From positions 1-64,000 of the forward strand of contig JAJPGY010000008.1 of assembly GCA_021325555.1 (NCBI GenBank): 64,000 bases of DNA. The letters run 5' to 3'. The translations under genes and the position numbers were made by a program. Each line of letters starts with the position of its first letter. Positions within the stretch are counted from its first letter, which is position 1. The DNA is from Pseudomonadota bacterium. GTDB taxonomy: Bacteria > Cyanobacteriota > Vampirovibrionia > Obscuribacterales > Obscuribacteraceae. Below, piece after piece: positions 44,507-54,075 of this stretch. Below the pieces are notes generated by a model that saw only the letters and a program-made list of their open reading frames with translations, had not been told where the DNA came from and searched no databases.

Positions 44507-45877
44507 CTATCGCCGCGCCATCAGCGCTTCGATCTCCTCGATCGTCTTGGGAACGGCGGCGGTGAGCACCACGCAGCCATCGGCCGTTATCACCACATCG
44601 TCCTCGATGCGCACCCCGATGCCCCGGTAGCGCTTGGGAACGCGCTTGTCGGCGGCGTCGAAGTAGAGACCGGGCTCGACAGTGAAGACCATGCCCGGCT
44701 CGAGGATGCGCCGCTTACCCTTGCCCTTGTCGGAGCGGGTGCCGTCGGCGGTACCGTAGCTGCCCACGTCGTGGACGTCGATGCCCATCCAGTGGCTGGT
44801 GCCGTGCATGAAGAAGTCAGCCAGGCAGACCTTCTTCTTGCCCTTCGCCTTGCCGTTCTTGAGGGCAGACTTGGACAGGATGCCCAGCTCGACCAGCCCT
44901 TCGGCCATGACCTTGCCGGCGATCTTGTGCAGCTTGCCCAGGCGGACGCCGGGGCGGGCAGCCTTGATGGCCGCCATCTGCGCCTTGAGCACCAGGTTGT
45001 AGATCTCGGCCTGCGGCTTGCTGAAGCGCCCGTTCACCGGGTACGTGCGGGTGATGTCGGAGGCGTAGCCCTCGTATTCGCAGGCAGCGTCCACCAGCAC
45101 CAGGGCGCCCTCTTCCAGCGTGTCGCGGTTGCTCGTGTAGTGCAGCACGACCGCGTTGTTGCCGCCGGCGACGATCGAGTCGTAGGCGGGGGCGCCGGCG
45201 CCGTGGAAGGTGAAGCAGCACTCCAGAATGGCCTGGAGCTGATACTCCTTGAGTCCCGGCTTGCAGAAGGCCATCGCCTCACGGTGCGCCTCGGCGGAGA
45301 TCGCCGCCGCATGGCGCATGAGCGCAAGCTCCTGCTCCGACTTGTGGAGGCGCATCTCGTGGATGATCGTCTCCGGGTTGGACAGCTCCTTTTGCGTGTC
45401 TTGCCACAGGTCGCGGAACTTCTCGTCGAACTCCCCGTTGCGGCCGAACTTGTAGTAGACGTGGTCTGCCCTGGCGATGAGCTTGCCCACCACCTCGTCG
45501 AACCGGTCGACGGTGTAGGCCTTGTCAGCACCGTAGCGCTTCCTGGCCCCTTCGACCCCCTCGCGGATGCCGGTCCAGATCTCCTGCTTGCGGTCCTTGG
45601 GACGCACGAGCATGGTCAGCCTGGTCTTGCCGCCAAAGTTGGTGACGACCAGAGCGCTCTGCGGCTCGGCAAAGCCGTTAAGGTAGAGGATGTCCGACGA
45701 CTGCCGGTACTTGTACTCGGTGTCGTTGCTGCGCGTCTGCTCGGGGTTGCTGACGATGATCGCCACCGAATTCGGTGCCAACCGTTTGGCAAACTCCTCG
45801 AGACGGCGGGCGGCCTCCTGACGGTCCGGTCGGGGACCGTTCAGCCGCCCGCATCCAGTATGAGTGTGATGCATCAT
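44507..45877 (-). CDS. pepP: Xaa-Pro aminopeptidase (M24B)
   Basis: 456 residues from the ATG pair at 45877/45874, after AGAGAGGTC. N-terminal AMP_N domain (RRLEEFAKRLAPNSVAIIV, YRQSSDILYLNGF) and C-terminal pita-bread domain. Metal ligands: two Asp in LVDAACEYEGYASDITRTYP, His in FMHGTSHWMGIDVHDVG, Glu in VFTVEPGLY and Glu in GIGVRIEDDVVI. Cleaves N-terminal residues preceding Pro; two Mn or Zn ions. A Lys/Gly-rich insert (KNGKAKGKKK) lies in the catalytic domain. The gene is monocistronic as far as spacing shows. Confidence 0.93.
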   Translation of the reverse strand: MMHHTHTGCGRLNGPRPDRQEAARRLEEFAKRLAPNSVAIIVSNPEQTRSNDTEYKYRQSSDILYLNGFAEPQSALVVTNFGGKTRLTMLVRPKDRKQEIWTGIREGVEGARKRYGADKAYTVDRFDEVVGKLIARADHVYYKFGRNGEFDEKFRDLWQDTQKELSNPETIIHEMRLHKSEQELALMRHAAAISAEAHREAMAFCKPGLKEYQLQAILECCFTFHGAGAPAYDSIVAGGNNAVVLHYTSNRDTLEEGALVLVDAACEYEGYASDITRTYPVNGRFSKPQAEIYNLVLKAQMAAIKAARPGVRLGKLHKIAGKVMAEGLVELGILSKSALKNGKAKGKKKVCLADFFMHGTSHWMGIDVHDVGSYGTADGTRSDKGKGKRRILEPGMVFTVEPGLYFDAADKRVPKRYRGIGVRIEDDVVITADGCVVLTAAVPKTIEEIEALMARR

Positions 45878-46001
45878 GGGATTTGACCTCTCTTTGTTCA
45901 CGGTCGGGAACCGGGTCCCCGGCAGCGAGCCGGGACCCTGATTCCGCAAGAAAGATGCGGTCGGGGCGCATTGCCTGCGCCCTGACCAGATCGCCTGCGC
46001 C

Positions 46002-47222
46002 TCAGAAGAGCAGCCCGGCCACCGCCGCGCTCATCCAGGTGCTCAGGTTTGCCGCAATGAGCGCCTTGAAGCACATGCGCGCGATCTCGGAGCGCCGCTC
46101 GGGGGCCATGGCGCTGAGCCCGCCGATGTTGATGGCTATTGAGCCCAGGTTGGCAAAGCCGCAGAGCGCGATCGTGGCGATCACCTGCGTCCGGGCGGCC
46201 AGGGCGTAGGGGGCGTGGCCGGCGATCACCTTCACGAGCTCGCTGTAGGAGACGAACTCGTTGACCACGATCTCGGTTGCCATCAGGCGACCGACGTGGA
46301 AGGCCTCGTGCCAGGGCACACCGATGAGCCAGGCGACCGGCGTCATGAACACGCCCAGGATGTCCTGGATCTGCCAGTGCAGCCCGAAGATGCCCAGCAC
46401 GCCGCCGAGGGCGCCGTTGAGCAGGGCGACGAAAGCCACCGCCACCAGCACCATGATCATCACGTTGCCGGCGATCTTGGCGCCGTCCATGGCGCCTATT
46501 GTGATCGCGTCGAAGACGTTGGCGCCGGACTTAGGCACCTGCAGCTCAACCTGTTTCTTCAGGGCCTCGCGGTCCGTCTCCGGCCACAGCATCTTGGCCA
46601 TGACGATCCCGTGCGGGACAGCCATGAGCGATGCGGCAATGAGCCAGGCCGGGTTCATGCCCAGCGCCGTGTAGGCGACAAGCGCCGAGCCGGAGATGGT
46701 GCCCATCGCCGCCGTGATCGAGCAGAAAAGCTCGGACGGGGTGAGCCCGGACAGGTACGGCTTGATCAGCACCTGGCACTCGACCTGCCCGACGAAGATG
46801 GCCGAGGAGGCGGACAGCGCTTCGGCGCCGCTTATCCCCATGGTCCTGGTCAGCAGGCGTGCCATGAGCCTTATCACGCGCTGCATGATTCCGAGATAGT
46901 AAGCAAGCGAGCTCAGCGCGGCGACGAAGATGATCGAGGCGCCGATGCGCACGAGGAAGATGAACTCGCCCCGGGCCAGCTTGTCGCCGACGACAAAGGC
47001 GGCGCCATCGACCGCGTAATCGAGAAGCTTGTTGACACCCTGCCCCAGGAGCGCGAACGCCTCCCTGGTGCCGGGAACCTTGAGAACAAGAAGGGCGATG
47101 ACGAGCTGCAGGAATGTTCCGATCCCAACCAGACGCCAGTCGATCGCCTTCCTGTTGTTCGAGAAGAGATAGGCAACGCCGAGGATGCCGGCGATGCCCA
47201 CCAGAGCGATGAGCTTATCCAT
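46002..47222 (-). CDS. NupC-type concentrative nucleoside transporter
   Basis: 406 residues from an ATG at 47222 with GGAG eight bases upstream. About ten hydrophobic spans. CNT family motifs: SIIFVAALSSLAYYLGIMQ, GQVECQVLIKPYL, TISGSALVAYTALG and the signature NEFVSYSEL, followed by LCGFANLGSIAINIGGL. Imports nucleosides with H+ or Na+ at the inner membrane. A GGGCGCA...TGCGCCC hairpin lies just past its stop; palindrome copy 5 lies just upstream. Confidence 0.92.
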   Translation of the reverse strand: MDKLIALVGIAGILGVAYLFSNNRKAIDWRLVGIGTFLQLVIALLVLKVPGTREAFALLGQGVNKLLDYAVDGAAFVVGDKLARGEFIFLVRIGASIIFVAALSSLAYYLGIMQRVIRLMARLLTRTMGISGAEALSASSAIFVGQVECQVLIKPYLSGLTPSELFCSITAAMGTISGSALVAYTALGMNPAWLIAASLMAVPHGIVMAKMLWPETDREALKKQVELQVPKSGANVFDAITIGAMDGAKIAGNVMIMVLVAVAFVALLNGALGGVLGIFGLHWQIQDILGVFMTPVAWLIGVPWHEAFHVGRLMATEIVVNEFVSYSELVKVIAGHAPYALAARTQVIATIALCGFANLGSIAINIGGLSAMAPERRSEIARMCFKALIAANLSTWMSAAVAGLLF

Positions 47223-47296
47223 AGAGGATCTCCATGAATGGAAATTGGCCGGGCGATTGAGGTGATCGCCCGGCCGGGTTAAACGAAGATCCGTGG

Positions 47297-47316
47297 TGTG
47301 AACACACAGGTTCACA
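47297..47316. repeat. Intergenic palindrome copy 5 (imperfect)
   Basis: TGTGAACACACAGGTTCACA: outer seven bases on each side are complementary and keep the GTGAAC-N6-GTTCAC spacing. Between the transporter and M16 protease genes. Confidence 0.65.
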
Positions 47317-47402
47317 TCAAGGGGTTAGCCTTGCGGCGACCGGGGTGGGCTAGCCTCGAATCTGCCCCGGTCCCCGGTCTGCACTGGCGGCGCCGGCGAC
47401 GG

Positions 47403-50120
47403 TCAGGCCTGCGGCTCCGTTTTGCCGGAGTCGACCAGCGTGCCCGAGAGCACGGTCACCGCCTCGTCGATGCGGATGAACTTGCGGATCGCCTCGTTGA
47501 CCTGCTCCTTCGTCACGGCGTTGATGCCGCGCTCGAAGTCGTCGATCGCCTCGGCGGTGAGCCCTATGGACTCCAGATTCGCGAGCGCGCGCGCCAGACC
47601 AAGCGACGAACGCAGCTGGAGCTGGAACTCGCCTGTCGCCCGACCCTTCTCATCCGCCAGCTCCTGGTCCGTGACCCCGCCCGCGATGTAGGCCCGCACC
47701 ACCTCGTCGGTGAGCTTGAGGGCCTTTTCCACGTTATCCGGGTTAACGGACATGTTGATCGCCCAGGGAGCCCCGACGTAGCGGTTGTCCAGGAAGCGCG
47801 AGGTGATGCCGTAGGTGAGCCCGTGCTGCTCGCGAACGACCTTGCCGAGCCGGGCCGCCAGCGTGTCGTGGCCGAGCACGTCGTTGGCCAGCTTGGCGGC
47901 GTAGTAATCGGCGGCCGAGCGTTTGGTAAGCGCCGGCAAACCGATGATGATGTCCACGCTCGTCTTGTCCGGTACGGGGATTTCGATCCGGCGGCCGGAC
48001 TGCGATGAGGAGGGACGGTGAGCCAGCTTCGTGAGCCGGCTTTCGTCGACCGCGGGAACCTCCGGTCCGGTCCAGTCGGCGAACCTGGCCTTGACCAGCT
48101 CCACCGCCCTCGCCGGATCGACGTCGCCGACCACGGTCAGCACCGTGCCCCTGGGGCTGTACTGGGCGGCGTGGAACGACTTGAGGTCGCCCGAGCCGAT
48201 CCCCTCCAGCTCTGTGAGAAGCGCCTCGTAAGGCGTGTCGTAGTACACGCTTTCCGGGCTGTAGAGGGCCTGGTTGAGACCGCTCCTGGCCAGAGCCCCG
48301 GTGTCGGTCATGCGCTGACGAAGTTGCGAGCCGACCAGGCGCTTGGTGCTGGACAGCTCGTCGGGGTCGAGAAGCGGGTTGCGCAGCACGTCGGCAACCA
48401 GGTCGAGGATTTCCGGCAGGTCCGCCGAGACGACGGTGGTGCCGAAGTTGACAGCGAAGTTGTCGCTGCCGAACCGCAGGTCCGTGCCCATCTTCTCCAG
48501 CGCCTCGGCGACAGCCGCCTTGCTGTAGCGGCTGGAGCCCCTGACGAGCATAGAGGACGTGAGCCAGGGAACCAGGCCCTTGCCCTCGCCGGCGTAATAG
48601 GACCCGGCCCTGAGCGCGCCGGCAACGGACACCGAGCCGGTTCCCCGCAGCGGCATGACCACCACGGTCAGACCGTTGGCAAGAACCTCGCGGCTCACCT
48701 GCGAGGCCACGGTGGCCTTGCGGGGCTCCGCGCCCTGCGACGGCGACACGGACTGCGCGCCGGCGGCGGCAGATTGCTCAGCCGCTTGGCCTTCGGTTTC
48801 TCCTTCCTCCGTCTTGGGGACGAAGCGGCAGACGGTGCGATTGTCCTTCTGGAGGTACGTGCGGGCGACACGCTGGATGTCCCCGGCCGTCACGGCCTCG
48901 AACTTGTCGTCGTACTCGACGACCCAGCGCCAGTCGGCTACCGCCTCAGCTTCGGCGATCAGCCTGGAGTAGCCCAGGATGTCCGCCTTGTTGAGCGTCG
49001 TGCCCTTGCGGTTGGCCTCCTTGATGCGCGCCAGCTCGCTTTCGGAAACCTGTTCCTTGGCCAGCCGCGCGACCTCTTCCAAGAGGGCCTTTTCAACCTC
49101 GTCGGCGCTGGCGCCGTGACCGCAGGTCGCCGTGACCAAGAAGAGGCTGGGGTCGCGGTTCTCCTGCGCGTGCGCGTTGACCTTGGCTGCCAGCCCCGAG
49201 TCGATCAGCCGCTTGTAAAGGCGGCTGTTTCGCCTCTGGCTGGAGCCGAGGATCTGCGCGGCGGCGGTCAGAGCGTAGATGTCCTTGTGCGACGCGTTCG
49301 GGATGTGGAAGCCAAGCCAGACAAGCGGCAGGCTGCCGCCAGCCCGATGCAGCTCGACGCGGCGCTCGCCTTCCTGCGGCGGCTCGTGGGTATATACATC
49401 CGGGATCGGGGCGGGCGAGGCCGGAAGGCTGCCGGCGTACTTGTGGATGAGCGCAAGCGCCTGCTGCGGGTCGAAGTCGCCCATGACGATGCAGGTGGCG
49501 TTGTTGGGCCAGTAGAAGGTGTCATAGAACCCCTTCATCCGGGACAGCGGCACGTTCTCCACGTCGTCGCGGTAGCCGATCGTGGGCCAGTGGTAGGCGT
49601 GCTGCGTGAAGGCGGTCGCCCAGCCGAGCTTGTCGAGCAGCTCTTCGGGATCATTCTCGCCTATCTCGAACTCGCTGCGCACGACGGTCATCTCGGAGTT
49701 GCGGTCCTCGGTTGTTACCTTAAGGTTCCGCATGCGGTCGAACTCGATCGCCAGCCCCAGCTCCAGCTGGTTGGCGGGCAGGAGCTCGAAGTACTGGGTG
49801 CGATCCAGCCAGGTGTTGGCGTTGTAGATGGCGCCGACCGGCTTGAGCAGGTCATCGATGCCCCTGCCGTCCTTCGGGTGCCTGTCCCTGGTGCCCTTGA
49901 ACATCAGGTGCTCGAAAAAGTGGGCCGAGCCGGTGTAGCCGTTGGCCTCGTTGCGGGACCCGATCCGGTACAGGATGTCCACCAGGACAACCGGCCGGTT
50001 GTGGTCTTCGACGAGGAGAATCTTGAGCCCGTTGGCGTCGAGCCGATACTCGGCGATGCCGCCGGATGCAGCGACGAAGCTCATGCCCAGTCGCTTCAGT
50101 GTATCTTGCAGTGATTCCAT
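47403..50120 (-). CDS. Fused M16 family zinc peptidase (active plus second domain)
   Basis: 905 residues from an ATG at 50120, seven bases after GAGGAG. The first half is an active M16 unit with inverted zinc motif HFFEH (residues 67-71) and a Glu near residue 150 (SEMTVVRSEFE). The second half (from ~residue 490, VSREVLANGLTVVVMPLRG) is a second M16 unit in which the HxxEH is replaced (LTSSMLVRGSS), as in the non-catalytic partner of processing peptidases. The halves are joined by an acidic, Ala/Gln/Ser-rich linker (~455-485). The fusion mimics the PqqL/insulinase type architecture. No signal peptide seen. Likely degrades short peptides. Confidence 0.9.
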   Translation of the reverse strand: MESLQDTLKRLGMSFVAASGGIAEYRLDANGLKILLVEDHNRPVVLVDILYRIGSRNEANGYTGSAHFFEHLMFKGTRDRHPKDGRGIDDLLKPVGAIYNANTWLDRTQYFELLPANQLELGLAIEFDRMRNLKVTTEDRNSEMTVVRSEFEIGENDPEELLDKLGWATAFTQHAYHWPTIGYRDDVENVPLSRMKGFYDTFYWPNNATCIVMGDFDPQQALALIHKYAGSLPASPAPIPDVYTHEPPQEGERRVELHRAGGSLPLVWLGFHIPNASHKDIYALTAAAQILGSSQRRNSRLYKRLIDSGLAAKVNAHAQENRDPSLFLVTATCGHGASADEVEKALLEEVARLAKEQVSESELARIKEANRKGTTLNKADILGYSRLIAEAEAVADWRWVVEYDDKFEAVTAGDIQRVARTYLQKDNRTVCRFVPKTEEGETEGQAAEQSAAAGAQSVSPSQGAEPRKATVASQVSREVLANGLTVVVMPLRGTGSVSVAGALRAGSYYAGEGKGLVPWLTSSMLVRGSSRYSKAAVAEALEKMGTDLRFGSDNFAVNFGTTVVSADLPEILDLVADVLRNPLLDPDELSSTKRLVGSQLRQRMTDTGALARSGLNQALYSPESVYYDTPYEALLTELEGIGSGDLKSFHAAQYSPRGTVLTVVGDVDPARAVELVKARFADWTGPEVPAVDESRLTKLAHRPSSSQSGRRIEIPVPDKTSVDIIIGLPALTKRSAADYYAAKLANDVLGHDTLAARLGKVVREQHGLTYGITSRFLDNRYVGAPWAINMSVNPDNVEKALKLTDEVVRAYIAGGVTDQELADEKGRATGEFQLQLRSSLGLARALANLESIGLTAEAIDDFERGINAVTKEQVNEAIRKFIRIDEAVTVLSGTLVDSGKTEPQA

Positions 50121-50861
50121 GAAAATCTCCTCAGGTGGGGTCGTTTCGGGAGAAACGATACGGGTGAAGGAGGAGCCGAGTACCACGCGGTGCCCGGCGT
50201 CCAGACGGAAGACTCGGATTGGCAAGTCGAACTCCCCCGGCCCGGCAAATGCAGTGCCAGGAATGAGGTTGTTATGACCGGAACCCGGGATGGTTAGCCT
50301 GTGTTAGTAGGCAGGTTGTGTCGCTTTCAGCAAAAAACAGGGTTAAAAGATGACTCAACCCTAGTGAAGCGCCCGCCTTGAATTCCAGTTGAGCCTTTTT
50401 AATAATTCTCATGAGCGCCGGCCAGGGATCAGGTCATGGCCGTGCCGATCGTTTTTCATTAGCCGAGAAGGGCACCACCGGCGGTGTTCCGCCGGTGCCC
50501 CACAATTCGCCCGAAAGGACGGTGAGCGCGCGCTAATGCCAAGAGGCGGCTGCAGCGAGCCAGACCGGCGTAAATTCCTGGTTTATATCTAGCGCAGCTT
50601 ATTGACAGCAGCGTCCTTTGGCGCTTCCAGCGCCGGTCCGGACGTGCTCGATCTTGTCCGGCGATTGAAACGCAATGTAAAAGCCGAATAGGGTGTACTA
50701 GTTCCATTTTTCTTAATCACTTCGTTCAGGCTGATTTAGCAGCACCACAAGACCTGCCAGTAACTGTCAGTCCTCCCGGCTTGCCCTCGCGCAAGACGTT
50801 TTGTTGTGAGCTTTCAACTCACTTTCTTCGCCACTCGAAATCTGGTGAAGGAGGCATCCCC
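50121..50861. other. Divergent promoter region with a strong hairpin
   Basis: Between the divergent protease and aminotransferase genes. A hairpin of CCGGCGG/CCGCCGG flanked by GGGCACC/GGTGCCC lies at about 50469-50501. No convincing gene; small open frames lack ribosome sites. Confidence 0.5.
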
Positions 50862-52154
50862 ATGGTCTCACTAAAGCAACTCCGGGAAGCGGTGGCACGA
50901 CTCGCCTCCTGCTTGTCCCTGAAGGGCGATCACGCCCGCCGGTCGAACATCTCGAACCGGGCGGCGAAGATCCGGCCCTCGAACATTCGCGACGCCGCTC
51001 GGCTCGTCACCGAGATGTCGGCCAAGACCCGCGTGATCAACCTCGGCCAGGGTCTGCCGCAATACCCGGCGCCGCAGTTTTTGAAAGACGCCGCCAAGGC
51101 GGCCATCGATGCGAACATCAACCAGTACTCGAACACCTGGGGCGACCCTTTGCTCCGCCAGGCAATCGCGCGCAAGTTCCAGCGCTACAACGGCGTCACC
51201 TACAACCCGGAAACGGAGATTACGGTGACCTGCGGCGCCAGCGAGGCGATCAACGCGGCCCTTCTGGCAACGGTCAACCCGGGCGACGAGATGATCGTGT
51301 TCGAGCCGTTCTACGAGAACTACCATCCCAACGCCATGATCGTCGACGCGACGCTGCGCTATGTGCAGCTTCGCGAGCCCGACTGGACGTTCGACGAGAA
51401 GGAGCTGGAAGCCGCCTTCAACAAGCGGACCAAGGTCCTCCTCCTCAACACCCCGCACAATCCCACCGGCAAGGTCTTCAGCCGGCGGGAGCTGGAGGCG
51501 ATCGCCAGGCTCTGCCGGAAGTGGAACGTGCTTGTCATCTGCGACGAAATCTACGAGTACATGGTCTACGACGGCGCCAGACACGTGAGCATGGCCGCCA
51601 TCCCGGGCATGAAGGAGCGCACGATCACGGTCAGCGGCCTGTCCAAGACCTTCAGCGTCACCGGCTGGCGCCTGGGCTACTGCGCGGCGCCGCCGGAGAT
51701 CACCAGAGCCCTCCGGCGCGTGCACGACTACCTGACGCTGGCCGCCCCCTCGCCGCTGCAGGCCGCGGCGGTGGTGGCGCTCAACCAGCCGGACGACTTC
51801 TACAAAGAGCTCGCCGACAAGTACCGCGCGCTCCGCGACCAGCTCTGCCCGATGCTGGAAGCAGCCGGCTTCAAGTTCCAGAAGCCGCAGGGCACGTACT
51901 ACGTCTTCGCTGACTGCAGCCACATGGGCTTCGCGACCGATCGCCAGGCGTGGGAGTACATGCTGCGCGCGCTCGGCGTGGCGACGGTGGCGGGCTACTG
52001 CTTCTACCGTCCCGAGCAGAGCCCGCGGCACCTGCGCTTCTGCTACGCGAAGTACCCCGAGACCATCGCCGAGGCCGGCGAAAGGCTCAAGGTCCTGACG
52101 GAACAGCTCTCTAGCGGCAAGCCGTTGGTCGTGCCGCCAGAGCCGACCACATAG
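50862..52154 (+). CDS. Class I/II pyridoxal-phosphate aminotransferase
   Basis: 430 residues from an ATG at 50862 (GAAGGAGG upstream). Typical fold type I motifs: INLGQGLPQYPAP, VTCGASEAINAAL, NTPHNPTGKVF, VICDEIYEYMVYDG (PLP Asp/Tyr), and SGLSKTFSVTGWRLGY with the PLP lysine. Closest in pattern to aspartate/kynurenine/methionine aminotransferases. Substrate cannot be fixed by eye. An N-terminal extension of ~45 basic residues precedes the usual start of the fold. A perfect hairpin (52195-52232) separates it from the AAA+ gene. Confidence 0.9.
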   Translation: MVSLKQLREAVARLASCLSLKGDHARRSNISNRAAKIRPSNIRDAARLVTEMSAKTRVINLGQGLPQYPAPQFLKDAAKAAIDANINQYSNTWGDPLLRQAIARKFQRYNGVTYNPETEITVTCGASEAINAALLATVNPGDEMIVFEPFYENYHPNAMIVDATLRYVQLREPDWTFDEKELEAAFNKRTKVLLLNTPHNPTGKVFSRRELEAIARLCRKWNVLVICDEIYEYMVYDGARHVSMAAIPGMKERTITVSGLSKTFSVTGWRLGYCAAPPEITRALRRVHDYLTLAAPSPLQAAAVVALNQPDDFYKELADKYRALRDQLCPMLEAAGFKFQKPQGTYYVFADCSHMGFATDRQAWEYMLRALGVATVAGYCFYRPEQSPRHLRFCYAKYPETIAEAGERLKVLTEQLSSGKPLVVPPEPTT

Positions 52155-52194
52155 GAGTGCCTCTCAACATCGCACCGCGAGGTGCCCCGGCGAT

Positions 52195-52232
52195 CCGGAG
52201 ACCGAGAAACCGAACGGTTTCACGGTCTCCGG
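52195..52232 (+). terminator. Long perfect hairpin between aminotransferase and AAA+ genes
   Basis: CCGGAGACCG and GAAACCG on the left pair with CGGTTTC and CGGTCTCCGG on the right with one mismatch and a two-base loop. No T-run, so it may be a terminator, attenuator or processing site. Confidence 0.5.
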
Positions 52233-52264
52233 CGCCGGCCCAAAGTCAACACAGGAGCAGCCCT

Positions 52265-53896
52265 ATGGACTCCACATCTTCCATCAAGCTCGTAGTGGAT
52301 CAAGCGACCGAGCAAGAGAATGCTTTTCTTCAAGTGCTTCACTCGCGGATCATGGGCCAGGAAGGCGGCAAGAAGGCAGCGGCAAGGGCATACCGGCGCT
52401 CGTTGAACGTGCTGCGCAACCGGCGGGGGCCGCTCTACCGGATCCTCCAGATCGGCAAGTCGCGCACCGGCAAGACGCTCACCGCCGAATCGAGCGCGCT
52501 GGCCCTGCACGGTGACGCGGAGGCGCTTGTCTACGTCAACTGCGAGCACTTCAAGCAGTCGCACCAGATTCAGCAGCTGCTCGGCGCGCCGCCCTCCTAC
52601 GTCGGATACAAGGATCCCAAGGAGCAGGAGAAGGCCAAGCCGGGTCAGGTCGATCCGTCGGCGCTTTTCTCCCGCGCCAACCTCATCGCCTCGCGCAAGG
52701 GCTCGGCGGTGCCGGTGACGATCGTCCTGCTCGACGAGATCGAGAAGGCAAGCCCGGAGTTCCTGGATGTCCTGCTCGGCATTTTCGACAAGGGCAAGAT
52801 CCGGCTGGCAAACAACAGCGACACCGACTTCACCGACTGCATCTTCTTCATGACCAGCAACCTGGCCATGGAGGAGGTCGAGAAGCTCAGCAACCCGATC
52901 GGCTTCCGCACGCGCGAGCAGGAGGTCACCGAAAAGGAGATCGGCTCGATCGTCAAGCAGGCGCTCAAGAGGCGGTTCCGCCCCGAGTTCCTCAAGCGCA
53001 TCGACGAGGTGGTCATCTTCGCCCCGCTCACCCAGGCCCAGCTCGAGGGGGTGGTGGAGCTGGAGATCAAGCTCCTCAAGGACCGCATCCGCCAGCACGT
53101 GGAAAAGCCCAGACGCTTTGCCGTGAAGGTCGAAGAGCCGGCCCGGCGGTTCATCCTCAAGGTTGCGCTGGCCGACAATGGCGGCGTGGCTGAGATCAAG
53201 CACGTCATCGACACCAGGGTGTCGGACGTGCTCGGAAACGAGCTGGCCAAGGGCACCATCCGCGGGGGCGACCTGGTGGTCGTCGACCACGTGGAAGGCG
53301 AGGAGGCGCTCAGCTTCCTCCTCCACCGCGGCGAGGCCGATCCGTCCGAGCTCGAGGACCTGGAGACGCCCGCCCCCGGCGCGCAGAAGGGCCAGTCAGG
53401 CGCCCGGAATGCCCTGCCCGCGCCCAACGCGACCGCACGGGAGACGCTGACCAGGCTCCGTGAGCTCTGCGCCACCAAGCTGGTCGACCACGCCGATTCG
53501 CGCAGCAAGACGGAGAAGTCGATCATCATCGGCCCGGAGCTCAAACGCCTGGTTGCCGAGATGGGACACCGCACCGCCGGCTGGGACTGGGACAAGTACC
53601 ACCTGGCCATCTTCGAGGCCGACGCGTATCAGCTGTTTTGGAGCAAGATCCAGAGCACCTATTGGTACTGGGCTTTGCTTCAAGGATGCTTGAACGCCGC
53701 CTCGGAACTGCCGATCGACATTCAGGACGTGCGTCAGGCCCTGCTTTCCCTGCGCAAGCAGGAGGGCGTGGTCAATGACTACAACCTGCAGTCGAACACG
53801 GTCGTGGCTCGGCTGGCCGTGAAGGGGCTCCTGCTCCTCCACATTAACCCGGAGAGTCAGGGAGAAGAGCTGCACAAGAACCGCATCTTCGATTGA
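52265..53896 (+). CDS. ClpB-D2-like AAA+ ATPase with unknown C-terminal domain
   Basis: 543 residues, AGGAG eight bases before the ATG at 52265. It resembles only the second AAA+ module of ClpA/ClpB: IMGQEGGKKAA, a Walker A variant IGKSRTGKT (instead of GPTGVGKT), GAPPSYVGY, Walker B VLLDEIEKASPEFLDVLL, sensor-1 FFMTSNLA and the arginine-finger region RRFRPEFLKRIDEVVIF, followed by a ClpB D2-small-like domain to ~residue 360. There is no N-domain, D1 or ClpP-binding loop. After a Pro/Ala linker a 140-residue helical domain with no known match follows (LRELCATKLVDHADSRSKTE, WDWDKYHLAIFEADAYQLFW). Probably an ATP-driven remodeller of unknown target. The next gene, 180 bases on, is a patatin. 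Confidence 0.85.
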   Translation: MDSTSSIKLVVDQATEQENAFLQVLHSRIMGQEGGKKAAARAYRRSLNVLRNRRGPLYRILQIGKSRTGKTLTAESSALALHGDAEALVYVNCEHFKQSHQIQQLLGAPPSYVGYKDPKEQEKAKPGQVDPSALFSRANLIASRKGSAVPVTIVLLDEIEKASPEFLDVLLGIFDKGKIRLANNSDTDFTDCIFFMTSNLAMEEVEKLSNPIGFRTREQEVTEKEIGSIVKQALKRRFRPEFLKRIDEVVIFAPLTQAQLEGVVELEIKLLKDRIRQHVEKPRRFAVKVEEPARRFILKVALADNGGVAEIKHVIDTRVSDVLGNELAKGTIRGGDLVVVDHVEGEEALSFLLHRGEADPSELEDLETPAPGAQKGQSGARNALPAPNATARETLTRLRELCATKLVDHADSRSKTEKSIIIGPELKRLVAEMGHRTAGWDWDKYHLAIFEADAYQLFWSKIQSTYWYWALLQGCLNAASELPIDIQDVRQALLSLRKQEGVVNDYNLQSNTVVARLAVKGLLLLHINPESQGEELHKNRIFD

Positions 53897-54075
53897 GCCG
53901 CCTCCGCGCACGATCATTCTGGAGGACGGGCGTCCGGTGTGTCGGGCCTTCACAGGCTGCCAACGCCCCGGGCGCCCGTCTCCTTTCCGGCCTTTTTCTT
54001 CTGCTTCCACCTGCCCCGTTACGGCCAAACCGCTCTTGCGAGCGGTGCGGCACCGGGGTAAACGGAGAGCGGACT

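Noticed and set aside
48018..50114. 698-codon plus-strand open frame
   Set aside because: Antisense of the M16 protease gene, created by high GC at third codon positions; the minus-strand product has zinc-binding motifs.
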